Assembly (NCBI RefSeq): GCF_004216955.1
Contig: NZ_SGXL01000001.1
Coordinates: 2,873,687-2,937,686 of the forward strand
Source: Fictibacillus sp. BK138
GTDB lineage: Bacteria > Bacillota > Bacilli > Bacillales > Fictibacillaceae
Direction of reading: 5' to 3'
DNA length: 64,000 bases
Each line of letters starts with the position of its first letter. The first letter of the stretch is position 1. The position numbers and the translations under genes are program-made. Under the pieces are notes generated by a model. It was not told the origin of the DNA, did no database searches, and saw nothing but the letters and a program-made list of their open reading frames with translations. Of this stretch, positions 7,774-16,723 are shown one piece after another.

Positions 7774-8313
7774 TTATTGTAGTTCGTTGATGAATTTTCC
7801 AGGGATTAATTTTAAGTCTTCGTGGATCGTGTTTAACTTCTCTTCAAAAGCTGTGAACAACTCGTCAGCTTCTGCCGCTTTCGCTTCGTCTTCTAAACCG
7901 GCAACTTTTGCTTCATATGACTTCTTCAGCTCTTCTAAAGCACCTTTAACCGTTGCTTGGTTTTCTTCTGATAATTCAGTAGGAACTTCCACGGATGGAA
8001 TTTCTGCTACAGCTTTTTCTCCAGCTGCTTTCGCATCAGCTTTAAGCTGATCAAGCTCTTCTTTCGGAAGTGCTTCTTCGCCTTCTTTTGCTGCACCTGC
8101 CGCATATGCGTTAAATGCTGCATGATACTCTCTAAGCTGCTGCATCAGTTCACCTTCAAAGTTTAGAAGAGTGATTTTTTCTGTATTATCATTTTCCTTT
8201 TTCTCTGTAGCTGCCGCTGGTTTTGCTTCTTCTTTCGGCTTTTCTTCTTCCTTGCTGCAACCTACGCTAAGCGCAAGCACTGCAGCTGCTGTTACTGCTA
8301 AGAATTTTTTCAT
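7774..8313 (-). CDS. Putative lipoprotein, helical
   Basis: 179 residues. The N-terminus is a lipoprotein signal: MKKF, a hydrophobic stretch, then the lipobox LSVGC with Cys19 as the predicted lipidation site. A charged Lys/Glu/Ala/Pro linker follows, then a strongly helical, acidic domain (residues 50-179) rich in Ala, Glu and Lys. No catalytic motif is visible and the family is not recognised. It would be anchored on the outer face of the membrane. Monocistronic, with its own terminator; AT-rich upstream DNA (8314-8518) holds no other gene. Confidence 0.75.
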   Translation of the reverse strand: MKKFLAVTAAAVLALSVGCSKEEEKPKEEAKPAAATEKKENDNTEKITLLNFEGELMQQLREYHAAFNAYAAGAAKEGEEALPKEELDQLKADAKAAGEKAVAEIPSVEVPTELSEENQATVKGALEELKKSYEAKVAGLEDEAKAAEADELFTAFEEKLNTIHEDLKLIPGKFINELQ

Positions 8314-8518
8314 TGAGAATGCCCCCTATATCTATATTTCTATTTTTTGGAACTTTCTCATTTTAATACTTTTTCTTAATATTGTAAATTAAAAAGTTTT
8401 CATTTTTTATAAAAAAATATAAATTAATCCTTAAGCCTTAATATGATTGAATTATCCGATTATTTTAAATAGTCTTGAATCGCACTTAAAAGTTTTATTA
8501 CTATAATTATTTATTCGC

Positions 8519-8992
8519 TTACCTCATCTTCCTTTCATGATTTAAAAGCCATTCTTTTCTCCAAAGCCCTCCTGCATAACCCGTTAAACTTCCATTAGAA
8601 CCTATAATTCTATGACAAGGTATGATGATGCTTAATTTATTTTTACCGTTTGCGTTTCCTACCGCTCTGATCGCTTTTTCATTTTGAAGAGAGCATGCGA
8701 TGTTACGGTAGGATGCTGTCTCTGCAAACGGAATTTTAGTAAGCTCAGCCCAGACGGTTTGTTGAAATAAAGTTCCCTTTTGTTCATAAGGAAATGTAAA
8801 TATCTGACGCTCCCCTTTAAAATATTCATCGAGCTGGTTATAGCAATCTCGTAAAACCTTTGGAACATAAGGCTGATGTTCCATCGAGATATCTCTGTCA
8901 ACGAACATAATAGATTGTATACATTCTTCACTGCCTATGATCTCAATGACTCCGATTGGAGATTGATAGTCTAGTTTGAATTCTTTATTCAT
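8519..8992 (-). CDS. ogt: Methylated-DNA-protein-cysteine methyltransferase (AdaB/Ogt)
   Basis: 157 residues. It removes alkyl groups from O6-alkylguanine by suicidal transfer to the Cys of IIIPCHRIIGSNG, the family's active-site motif, followed by GYAGGLWRKEWLL. The frame is open for ten more codons upstream, but the ATG at 8992 has GGAGG at 7 nt. It overlaps the alkA stop by 8 nt, so it is translationally coupled. Last gene of the adaA-alkA-ogt alkylation-response operon; it corresponds to AdaB of Bacillus subtilis. Confidence 0.9.
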   Translation of the reverse strand: MNKEFKLDYQSPIGVIEIIGSEECIQSIMFVDRDISMEHQPYVPKVLRDCYNQLDEYFKGERQIFTFPYEQKGTLFQQTVWAELTKIPFAETASYRNIACSLQNEKAIRAVGNANGKNKLSIIIPCHRIIGSNGSLTGYAGGLWRKEWLLNHERKMR

Positions 8993-9893
8993 ACAACGAC
9001 CTCCAAAGATAAAACGTGGCATAAGCTTCCCAGCCGCTCCAGTTTTGCGCCAGTTCTATGATTTCATCTTGTTTCGGTTTGCTAGCCAGATTCAACTGTT
9101 CTTTTAACGAATTATGAAGACCGACATCAGCGACAGGGAAAGCTGTTGTCTCCAGCAAACATTTCATCATGACGTAGTCTGCTGTCCATGCTCCAACCCC
9201 TTTTAAAGATAAAAGGGTTTCATGCTGTTTCTTGAGATCCGGGATAACCATCAGCATCTCTTTCGTTAACCTTCCTGATGCCATCTCTTTAGCTGCACCG
9301 ATCACATACTCAGCTTTGCGGCTTGTAAATTGAAGTTTTCTTAATTCATCTATATGAAGAACAGCGATTTTTTCAGGTGTGGGATAAAGCCAATAAGATG
9401 TGTTCTCATAATCCCGTTTTTCTCCAAAGTGTTCGATTAAGCGTTTTTTTAGCGTATAAGCAAACTTCAGATTGATCTGTTGACCCATAATTGCCCACGT
9501 AATCGCTTCAAACAAGTCCGGAATGCCTATCATGCGCAAGCCATAATACTTAATAGCGAGCGGTCGCAAGATTTTGTCCTGATAAGCCATCTCATAAAAA
9601 CCGGAAAGATTTCGCTCAATGTCAAACCATTCAGAAATATACTTAACAGCTTGCTCCTTGATCGCATAAGCTGGTGCTCCAAGACAAAACTCCACAATAA
9701 GACTACCATCCTCACTGCTAATCTTCAGAAGGACCTCTTCGTCATTTATTCGAACCAGCTTCATAAGATGCTTGTCCTCGATATGATGCAGCAGTTCGAG
9801 TTCTGACCTTCCTAGAAAAACAAGGCATTCGTTAAAGCTGAACTCTTCTGGAAGCTGTAATTTTAAATATCCGCCATGATCACTCCACTGCAT
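8985..9893 (-). CDS. alkA: DNA-3-methyladenine glycosylase II (AlkA)
   Basis: 302 residues, normal for Bacillus AlkA. The enzyme excises alkylated bases such as 3-methyladenine. The helix-hairpin-helix motif LLSLKGVGAWTADYVMMKCL is followed by the catalytic Asp in FPVADVGLHNS. The upstream segment AIMGQQINLKFAYTLKKRL is also typical. The gene starts one base after the adaA stop codon and overlaps ogt, so all three are one transcript. In B. subtilis alkA is divergent from adaA; here it is inside the operon. Confidence 0.92.
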   Translation of the reverse strand: MQWSDHGGYLKLQLPEEFSFNECLVFLGRSELELLHHIEDKHLMKLVRINDEEVLLKISSEDGSLIVEFCLGAPAYAIKEQAVKYISEWFDIERNLSGFYEMAYQDKILRPLAIKYYGLRMIGIPDLFEAITWAIMGQQINLKFAYTLKKRLIEHFGEKRDYENTSYWLYPTPEKIAVLHIDELRKLQFTSRKAEYVIGAAKEMASGRLTKEMLMVIPDLKKQHETLLSLKGVGAWTADYVMMKCLLETTAFPVADVGLHNSLKEQLNLASKPKQDEIIELAQNWSGWEAYATFYLWRSLYE

Positions 9894-9894
9894 T

Positions 9895-10470
9895 CTAAGA
9901 CTCCTTTATTCTTAAAGATTTTCGGTAGTGGCTTGGCGAACAATTTTCCACTCTGCGAAAAGCTTTGTAAAAATTAGAGGGACTCCGAAATCCGACCTCA
10001 AAACAAATTTCCAAGTTTGTTTTTTGTGAATCCTTTAAAAGGAAAGCTGCTTTGTGGATGCGGATCTTCTCTAAATATTCACGCGGTGTTTCTTTCATCT
10101 CTTCTTTAAAAAGCCGCTCCAAATAAAATGGACTGACACCGATATGTTCAGCAATATCCTGCAGTACAATCTTTTCATTAAGGTGGTTCACCATATATCC
10201 GGCGGCTCTTCTTACGAGATCAATCTGCGGACAGTGTTCAATTTCCGGCTGGCATCTCTTGCACGCTCTATAACCCGCCTCTACGCATTCCGATATCGTC
10301 TCATAAAACGTTACATTGACCTTTTTTGGTTTACGTGACCTGCAGGATGGCCGGCAAAAAATCTTGGTCGATTTCACAGCAGTATAGAACAATCCATCAT
10401 AAGAACGATCACATTCCATGATCTTATTCCACATTTCATCAAAAGACATCTTTACATGCTCCAAACTCAT
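9895..10470 (-). CDS. adaA: AdaA, methylphosphotriester-DNA methyltransferase and activator
   Basis: 191 residues: N-terminal Ada zinc domain, then an AraC-type DNA-binding domain. Zinc ligands Cys39, Cys43, Cys70 and Cys73 are visible (IFCRPSC ... ACKRC); Cys39 is the predicted methyl acceptor. The C-terminal half carries two helix-turn-helix units (VLQDIAEHIGVSPFYLERLF and the EICFEVGFRSPSNFYKAFRR type). Methylation of the zinc cluster switches the protein into an activator of its own operon. The ATG at 10470 follows GGAGATGGAGGG, so the 20 codons upstream in frame are probably not translated. Confidence 0.92.
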   Translation of the reverse strand: MSLEHVKMSFDEMWNKIMECDRSYDGLFYTAVKSTKIFCRPSCRSRKPKKVNVTFYETISECVEAGYRACKRCQPEIEHCPQIDLVRRAAGYMVNHLNEKIVLQDIAEHIGVSPFYLERLFKEEMKETPREYLEKIRIHKAAFLLKDSQKTNLEICFEVGFRSPSNFYKAFRRVENCSPSHYRKSLRIKES

Positions 10471-10564
10471 CCCTCCATCTCCGCTGTTTTTCTTTATTTT
10501 ATCAGTACCAAAACGGAAAATCGTCCTCAATCTTGCTGTTATGGTCTAATTCAGCTCAATATAA

Positions 10565-10593
10565 AAAGAGAGTGGTACAAAGCCACCCTCTTT
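10565..10593 (-). terminator. Terminator of the MFS gene
   Basis: AAAGAGAGTGG and CCACCCTCTTT pair around a 7-nt loop, just 3' of the MFS transporter at 10603-11820. On the minus strand it is followed by TTTTTAT. Confidence 0.7.
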
Positions 10594-10602
10594 CTTGAGT
10601 TG

Positions 10603-11820
10603 TTATTTAGTTACAGCTACGGGTCCTCGTTTATTACGGTTCCCCTTAGCCACATATTGAAGAAGAATGACAGATGCGATAATGAACGATGTGATTCCAA
10701 AACCGATCACCATGTTAAAGAAGCCGATCGTGTCTAGGAACAATCCTGTTAAAAGCATCAGTACCTGGAAGATAATATTATCAACCATTCCTTTAATGGA
10801 GAAAAACCTTCCATGATACTCAGATGGTACATCCGTTTGAAAGATTGTTGTCACAACCGGAAAAAGTGTTCCAGCTGCAAGACCGAACAATCCAAAAGAA
10901 AGAACTGACATCACCGGATGATCTGCTAAGTACAAAGATGTATGTGCGGTCGCGATGATAAATGTGATCGCGAACATGTATGAAAGCTTCGGGTTATCAC
11001 GGAAGAATTTCTTGGACAAGAACGTCCCGATGAATACACAGACTCCTTCTGTCGTATATAGAATCCCTTTTATCCCTGGATTGTCCTGAAAGTCACTGAT
11101 TTCAATAACCATCAGATTAAATCCTGATAAAAATAAATAAGCTGGAATCAATAAAAAGATTCCATAAACCACTTTCGGCTGCTTCTTCACGATTGGATAA
11201 AGCTCACCAAGCGTTCTGAAGAAGTTTTCCTTACGGCCGGTCTTATCTGTTTCTTTTGGTTTTTCCTCAACATTTAAAAAGAACGTTGAGATCAAAAGGA
11301 TAACATAAGAAACTAACGTTACCGTGTATACAGCGAATAGCGACATCCCAACGAGCATAACACCGCCGAGTGCTGTTCCTACGATCCGCGATGCGGTGAA
11401 AATATTCATGTTCACACCGTTCGCATCCAATAGCTCCTCTTTTTTTACGATTAAAGGAAGCATCGTCTGCATAGCAGGCTGTGAAAAAGTGCCTGATATC
11501 CCGATAACGAGCGTATAGACAACCATCCACCAAACATTGTTGTAGGCGATCGCTAGATACATGAAGAAGATAGCTGCGCATCTCGCAAACCCAGCATAAA
11601 TAAGGACCTTCCTCTTATTGCTGCGGTCGATAATCCTGCCCGCCATCGGTGCAAGAAAGATTCCCACAAGAAATCCCGCTAAAATAATGAGAGCTTGTAA
11701 AAACGACGACTCTACATTCTTTTGTAAAAATTCAAGATTGCCGATAATTCCTACCCACAATCCGGTACTTGATACTGCCAGACCAAACATTAAGATTAAA
11801 AAATTCCGGTTTCTCCACAT
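10603..11820 (-). CDS. MFS transporter (12-helix)
   Basis: 405 residues with about twelve hydrophobic segments. The loop between helices 2 and 3 reads APMAGRIIDRSNKRKVL, the MFS signature. A central cytoplasmic loop (EEKPKETDKTGRKENFF) separates two halves. It resembles the MdfA/macrolide-efflux-like group of drug exporters, but the substrate cannot be inferred. The start follows GAGAGGGGAAAGAGAAC. Divergent from topB, with both promoters in the 190-nt gap. Confidence 0.8.
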   Translation of the reverse strand: MWRNRNFLILMFGLAVSSTGLWVGIIGNLEFLQKNVESSFLQALIILAGFLVGIFLAPMAGRIIDRSNKRKVLIYAGFARCAAIFFMYLAIAYNNVWWMVVYTLVIGISGTFSQPAMQTMLPLIVKKEELLDANGVNMNIFTASRIVGTALGGVMLVGMSLFAVYTVTLVSYVILLISTFFLNVEEKPKETDKTGRKENFFRTLGELYPIVKKQPKVVYGIFLLIPAYLFLSGFNLMVIEISDFQDNPGIKGILYTTEGVCVFIGTFLSKKFFRDNPKLSYMFAITFIIATAHTSLYLADHPVMSVLSFGLFGLAAGTLFPVVTTIFQTDVPSEYHGRFFSIKGMVDNIIFQVLMLLTGLFLDTIGFFNMVIGFGITSFIIASVILLQYVAKGNRNKRGPVAVTK

Positions 11821-11972
11821 GTTCTCTTTCCCCTCTCAGCCCCACCGAAACAGTTATACAATACTCTTTAAAAGTACTCAACAAGGTTAAGTATTATTGT
11901 TTTTAGTATACCAGTATTTTGAAAAATCGGCGCGAAAATTCTACTCATTTCTTTCCTCTTTTTATACTCTGT

Positions 11973-11978
11973 TATAAT
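11973..11978 (+). promoter_or_regulatory. Predicted -10 box upstream of topB
   Basis: A perfect TATAAT lies 32 nt before the topB ATG. No good -35 hexamer is visible at 17 nt upstream. Confidence 0.4.
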
Positions 11979-12009
11979 GACTAAAGTAGATTGTGGAAAG
12001 GGGTACGTT

Positions 12010-14109
12010 ATGAAACAACTGATTCTTGCTGAAAAGCCGAGTGTGGCGCGTGATCTTGCCCGTGTGCTCGGCTGCAAGCAACAAAATAAAAGCTATATTG
12101 AAGGACCAAAACACATCGTAACGTGGGCACTCGGACACCTTGTAGAATTAAAGATGCCCGAGGATTATGACAAGCAGTATAAACAGTGGCGATTAGAAGA
12201 TCTGCCGATCATCCCGAAGCATATGGGATTGAAGATCATCCGCCAGGTTAGCCACCAGTTCCGGGCGATTGAACAGCTTGCCAAAAGAAAAGACTTAAGT
12301 GAGCTTGTTATCGCAACCGATGCGGGACGTGAAGGTGAACTTGTCGCCCGCTGGATCATGGAAAAGATCAGATGGCAAAAGCCTGTGAAGCGTCTTTGGA
12401 TATCTTCGCAGACAGATAAAGCGATTCGTGATGGGTTTAACCAGTTAAAGCCGGCAAAAGAATATGACAATCTGTATCAATCAGCAGTCTGCCGCTCTGA
12501 AGCCGATTGGCTGATCGGGCTTAACGTGACACGTGCACTCACCACCAAATACGATGATCCATTGTCTGCCGGACGTGTTCAGACACCGACTCTTGCGATG
12601 ATCTTAGAGCGGGAACAAGAAATCAACTCCTTTCAGCCAAAAGACTTTTGGACAATCGATGCAACAGTTGGTTTATTAAAAGCTTCTTGGGAACGAAACG
12701 GAGAAAAACGCCTATTTGATGAGAAAAAAGCAGCAGAAATCGCGGATAACGTGAAGGGGCAAACAGCAAAAGTCGATTCTCTGCAAAAGAAAGAAAAAAC
12801 AGAAGCTCATCCTATGCCTTATGACCTGACAGAGCTGCAGCGAGACGCGAACCGCCGATTTGGCTTCTCAGCAAAGAAGACGTCTTCTGTCCTGCAGAAA
12901 CTTTACGAGCAATATAAGCTGGTCACGTATCCAAGAACAGACTCGCGCTATTTAACGAAGGATATGGAAAACACGATGTACGACCGTCTTCAAGGAATGT
13001 CTGGCGGATACCGTGAAGAAGTTCAGCGTCTTTTAAAGCAAAAAGGACATGTAGTGGCGAAGAAAGTCTTTAATGATGCAAAAGTTACCGATCATCATGC
13101 CATTATTCCGACAGATGAACCGCTTCACCTCGGTGACCTCGATAATGAAGAGAGAAAATTATATGACCTGATCGCACGCCGTTTCCTCGCCCTCTTTTAC
13201 CCGGCTTATAAGTCAGAAACGTTAACGGCTACATTAAAAGTTGCAGGCGAATCATTTATCGTGAGAGAAACATTGGTCCTTGATGCAGGCTTTAAAGTTT
13301 TATCAGGAAAAGAGGAAGAATCTCCCAGAGCTCTAGCTAGTTTAAAAGAAGGTCAAACACTATCAGTAAAAGACGTTAATCTGGAGAAGAAGTTAACTGA
13401 ACCGCCAGCTCGCTTTACTGAAGCTGACCTATTATCACGAATGGAAAAATACAGCCTCGGAACTCCAGCAACACGCGCTGATATTATTGAACGACTGCTT
13501 GGTTCCGAAGTGTTGGATCGTAAAAACAATAAGCTGCATCCTACTCCGAAAGGAAAACAGCTTATTGAACTTGTGAATGATGAGTTAAAATCACCTGAGC
13601 TGACTGCTAAGTGGGAACAGGAACTTGAATCAATCGCACGGGGTAAAGGCAACCCGAAAGAGTTTTTAGAGAATATCCGCAAGCAGACGAAGCAGCTTGT
13701 GATGGAAATCAAAACGAGCTCACAAGAATACCGCGCTCATAACTTAACAGGTTCAAAATGTCCTGAATGCGGCAAACTTCTTAAAGAAGTTAAAGGGCGC
13801 GACGGCAAAGTGCTCGTTTGTTCTGACCGTGAATGTTCATATCGCCGTCGTAAAGATCCGAAGCTATCAAACAGACGCTGCCCACAGTGCAAGAAAAAGA
13901 TGGAGCTGCATAACGGAAAAGCCGGCACTTACTTCCAGTGTAAGCCGTGTAATGTCGTTGAAAAAGCAGATGAAATGAAAAAGAAAGTATCCAAACGCGA
14001 AGAACGGCAGCTCATGAAAAAATACAGTGCGAACAACAAAAAAGAAGACGAAGGTTTCGGCAACAGTTTAGCTGATGCTTTGAAAGCTGCGATGAAAGAT
14101 AAAAATTAA
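12010..14109 (+). CDS. topB: DNA topoisomerase III (TopB)
   Basis: 699 residues, type IA topoisomerase that decatenates and relaxes negatively supercoiled DNA. Toprim residues are visible as LAEKPSVA (Glu8) and ATDAGREGE (about 102-110). The active-site Tyr307 is in VTYPRTDSRYL. Central motifs DWLIGLNVTRAL and SAGRVQTPTLAMI are typical. The C-terminus has two four-cysteine zinc ribbons (CPECGKLL...CSDREC and CPQCKKKM...CKPC). The ATG at 12010 follows GGAAAGGGG; an ATG 33 nt upstream has no ribosome site. Confidence 0.95.
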   Translation: MKQLILAEKPSVARDLARVLGCKQQNKSYIEGPKHIVTWALGHLVELKMPEDYDKQYKQWRLEDLPIIPKHMGLKIIRQVSHQFRAIEQLAKRKDLSELVIATDAGREGELVARWIMEKIRWQKPVKRLWISSQTDKAIRDGFNQLKPAKEYDNLYQSAVCRSEADWLIGLNVTRALTTKYDDPLSAGRVQTPTLAMILEREQEINSFQPKDFWTIDATVGLLKASWERNGEKRLFDEKKAAEIADNVKGQTAKVDSLQKKEKTEAHPMPYDLTELQRDANRRFGFSAKKTSSVLQKLYEQYKLVTYPRTDSRYLTKDMENTMYDRLQGMSGGYREEVQRLLKQKGHVVAKKVFNDAKVTDHHAIIPTDEPLHLGDLDNEERKLYDLIARRFLALFYPAYKSETLTATLKVAGESFIVRETLVLDAGFKVLSGKEEESPRALASLKEGQTLSVKDVNLEKKLTEPPARFTEADLLSRMEKYSLGTPATRADIIERLLGSEVLDRKNNKLHPTPKGKQLIELVNDELKSPELTAKWEQELESIARGKGNPKEFLENIRKQTKQLVMEIKTSSQEYRAHNLTGSKCPECGKLLKEVKGRDGKVLVCSDRECSYRRRKDPKLSNRRCPQCKKKMELHNGKAGTYFQCKPCNVVEKADEMKKKVSKREERQLMKKYSANNKKEDEGFGNSLADALKAAMKDKN

Positions 14110-14128
14110 GGCTGTTTTCGCATACATT

Positions 14129-14305
14129 GTTGCTTTTGAAAGTGGTTGATTTCCGCTCCAGGTTGCTCGCTTTCCACGGGGCGTGCGGTGAGCCTCCTGC
14201 CGCTTTGCGCCATTAGGAGTCTCCACCTGACCGCTCGTCCCGTAGGAGTCTCACACCTTGCGCTCCAATCAACTTGCAATGATGAGAAAAAAAGCCAAAA
14301 GCAAC
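14129..14305 (+). repeat. Dispersed intergenic element, copy 3 (most complete)
   Basis: Perfect outer inverted ends GTTGCTTTT (14129-14137) and AAAAGCAAC (14297-14305). The core 14145-14274 begins GTTGATTTCCGCTCCAGG and ends CTTGCGCTCCAATCAAC, itself an imperfect inverted repeat. No coding capacity or obvious target-site duplication is seen. It lies downstream of topB. Confidence 0.85.
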
Positions 14306-14337
14306 TACCCTTTAGAAAAAGCTAAAAATAACCAAAA

Positions 14338-14369
14338 GGGCTGGCTAAAATCATTTAGCCGGCTTTTTT
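14338..14369 (+). terminator. Terminator downstream of topB
   Basis: GGCTGGCTAAA and TTTAGCCGGCT form a strong stem with a 3-4-nt loop, followed by TTTTT. It lies 230 nt after the topB stop, with the dispersed element in between. Confidence 0.75.
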
Positions 14370-14419
14370 ATCGGGGGAGGACTATTTTACGGTACGTGTT
14401 CTTATATTTATTACATGTT

Positions 14420-14526
14420 CGCTCAAAAAGATTGATCTTCGCTCAGAAAACTCTTTGTACGCTCAAAAATTTTAATCTTCGCTCAAACTACGTGCCGTTT
14501 CGCTCAGAATCTTTGTTTTTCGCTCA
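14420..14526 (+). repeat. Array A: six CGCTCA cores every 20-21 nt
   Basis: CGCTCA occurs at 14420, 14440, 14460, 14480, 14501 and 14521; the DNA between cores is AT-rich and not conserved. It lies in the convergent gap between topB and phoD, between their terminators. There is no plausible gene here. Confidence 0.8.
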
Positions 14527-14542
14527 ACATCAATCATAGACA

Positions 14543-14576
14543 TAAAAAATGACCAAGAAGAGCTTCCTCTTGATCA
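14543..14576 (-). terminator. Terminator of phoD
   Basis: On the minus strand TGATCAAGA and TCTTGGTCA pair (one G-U) and are followed by TTTTTTA, just 3' of the phoD stop. Confidence 0.75.
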
Positions 14577-14585
14577 CTTTTAACA

Positions 14586-16334
14586 TTAATGAACTAGTAT
14601 TCCTTTCTTCTTCATCTGCTTTTCATGCGCTTTTCCATGTGCACGAGTGCGGTCTTCTTCTATTTCTGCTGATATCTTCACTCCTGCCCGCACCACATTC
14701 GAACCCACTTGTTTCAACCCTGCTTGATCCTTTTGATACACAAAGGATGCCCGAGTTGAGATATCTGCCCCAGGTGAGGTAACAAACGGCAATACCCGAT
14801 AGTCTGTACGCCACTCTTCTGGTGTTACCGTACAGCGAACGTATCCGCGATAATCATTAAAGAACTTGATATGCGGATTTAATTCCAAAATTTTCTCTGT
14901 ATCTGCGCGCTTGTCGGCTCCATTACCACCAGAAGTGATGGAAGTACCGACGAATTCTGCACCGATCACTTTTGAAGCAGGATCATTGTAGTCTGTTTTC
15001 AAATCACATGCCCAGCTCGCATGTACATCCCCCGTTAATACGATGATGTTATTCAAATCTTTTGATTGAACGAAATCTGTGAGGCGCTGACGAGAACCAG
15101 TATAGCCGTCCCATGCATCCATGCTGTATCGTGGAGCAGTACTTGTCCCATAGTTACGCTGTGCAAAAAAGACCTGCTGTGCGAGAATGTTCCAATGTGC
15201 TTTTGAGTTACCTAGATTAGAAAGCAGCCAATCTTCCTGCTCTTGACCGGTCAGGGTTCTGTTTGGATCCATTGATTCCTCTGATGGCGGTTTACTTCCG
15301 TCTCCGTTAGCCTGATCATCACGATATTGTCGCGTGTCCATAACATTAAAAGCTGCTAGATTACCGTATGTGAAATCCCGATACAATAACATGTCCGACC
15401 CATGAGGCAATGAGGATCGTCTTAGCGGCATATGTTCGTAATAGGCTTGATAAGCAGCTGCACGTCGTTTCACGAATGCTTCTGCAGACTGTCCTTTTTC
15501 AGGGATCATATTTGCATAGTTGTTTTCCACTTCATGATCATCCCACGTCACCACCCAAGGAAAAGCAGCATGAGCAGCTTTAAGGTTAGCATCTGACCGG
15601 TATTGTGCATAACGGTTACGGTAGTCTTCAAGTGTGATAATTTCCGGACCGCTATGTGCGCGAACATTACCTGTTGGAGACACATATTCATTTGGTCCAT
15701 ATTCGTAAATATAATCACCGAGGTGAATGACAAGATCTAGCTCTTCCTCAGCCATGTGCTGGTATGCCGTGTAAAACCCATGTTCATATTGCTGACACGA
15801 TGCAAATGCAAATGTCATGCTGGAAACCTCGGTCCCTTTTTGAGGAAGCGTCTTTGTCTTACCGATCGGACTATTTTCGTTTCCGCTTCTGAAACGATAA
15901 TAATAAACTTTATTCGGCTGTAATCCTTCTACTTCTACATGAACAGAATGAGCAAGATTCGGCTGCGCTAATTCTGTCCCATGTTGAATGACCTTTGTGA
16001 AATTTTCGTCATTGGCTATCTCCCATTTCACAGGAACTGCCTGTCCTGGCATTCCTCCGCCATTCTGCGGATCTGGTGCAAGTCTTGTCCAGAGCACAAC
16101 ACTGTCAGATAAAGGATCACCAGAGGCAACTCCTAGTGTAAATGGATAGTTTCTGAACCTAGGTGCCGCATTCACTTCAAACGCCCCGATTGATTGTGCG
16201 ATGGTCAATCCTAATGAGAGACCTGCAATTTTCCCTGCATCTGCTAAAAATTTTCGGCGATCCAGTTTTTTCTTTTCCAAGCTGTCTTCTGTCAGCTTCT
16301 TAATCCATTCATCCATTGGTCTTTCATCTTTCAT
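14586..16334 (-). CDS. phoD: PhoD alkaline phosphatase/phosphodiesterase, Tat-exported
   Basis: 582 residues, matching B. subtilis PhoD in length. It degrades phosphodiesters such as wall teichoic acid outside the cell. The N-terminus has the twin-arginine signal LDRRKFLADAGK (Arg26-Arg27), then a moderately hydrophobic segment ending near NAA. Metal-site motifs include VIHLGDYIYEYGP, VTWDDHEVENNYA and VLTGDVHASWACD. The ATG at 16334 follows AAAGGGGAAAC. TATAAT is found at 16374-16379 on the minus strand. TTCACA, TTTACA and TTAACA hexamers upstream resemble PhoP boxes, but their spacing is irregular. No tatAC genes are adjacent, unlike in B. subtilis. Confidence 0.92.
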   Translation of the reverse strand: MKDERPMDEWIKKLTEDSLEKKKLDRRKFLADAGKIAGLSLGLTIAQSIGAFEVNAAPRFRNYPFTLGVASGDPLSDSVVLWTRLAPDPQNGGGMPGQAVPVKWEIANDENFTKVIQHGTELAQPNLAHSVHVEVEGLQPNKVYYYRFRSGNENSPIGKTKTLPQKGTEVSSMTFAFASCQQYEHGFYTAYQHMAEEELDLVIHLGDYIYEYGPNEYVSPTGNVRAHSGPEIITLEDYRNRYAQYRSDANLKAAHAAFPWVVTWDDHEVENNYANMIPEKGQSAEAFVKRRAAAYQAYYEHMPLRRSSLPHGSDMLLYRDFTYGNLAAFNVMDTRQYRDDQANGDGSKPPSEESMDPNRTLTGQEQEDWLLSNLGNSKAHWNILAQQVFFAQRNYGTSTAPRYSMDAWDGYTGSRQRLTDFVQSKDLNNIIVLTGDVHASWACDLKTDYNDPASKVIGAEFVGTSITSGGNGADKRADTEKILELNPHIKFFNDYRGYVRCTVTPEEWRTDYRVLPFVTSPGADISTRASFVYQKDQAGLKQVGSNVVRAGVKISAEIEEDRTRAHGKAHEKQMKKKGILVH

Positions 16335-16504
16335 GATGTTTCCCCTTTCAAAATGAATTTTCAAACAACACTCATTATATAGATGATTTGTTAAGAAACT
16401 ATTTCCTTTGTAAACCGTACAAAAATGTGAAAAGGAAACAGCTAGGCCATTTTTATCACTTTTTTATAAGACGAATTAAAATCAAAGCTGGTTTCTCTAA
16501 AAGT

Positions 16505-16586
16505 GTTGCTCTTGAATGTAATTGATTTCATCTCCAGATTGCTCGCTTCAATCAACTCGCAAATGAAGATATTGACTAAAAGCAAC
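16505..16586 (+). repeat. Dispersed intergenic element, copy 4 (internal deletion)
   Basis: Ends GTTGCT and AAAAGCAAC match the full element. The left core start (ATTGATTTCATCTCCAG, GCTCGCTT) is joined directly to the right end (CAATCAAC), leaving about 82 bp. It is therefore a deletion derivative. Confidence 0.75.
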
Positions 16587-16723
16587 AATCTTTTAGAAAA
16601 GAACGAGATTAACAAGTATCGACACTTTCGGCTTATTTTTTTTAACAATTCTTTTAAATAAAAAAGAGAGATATTATCTAAATGAAATTGATATAATTAG
16701 TCATAATCATTCATAGGAACAGG

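Noticed and set aside
16380-16440. PhoP boxes upstream of phoD
   Set aside because: TTCACA, TTTACA and TTAACA are present, but they are 17 and 20 nt apart rather than at the 11-nt period expected for PhoP, so only mentioned, not called.
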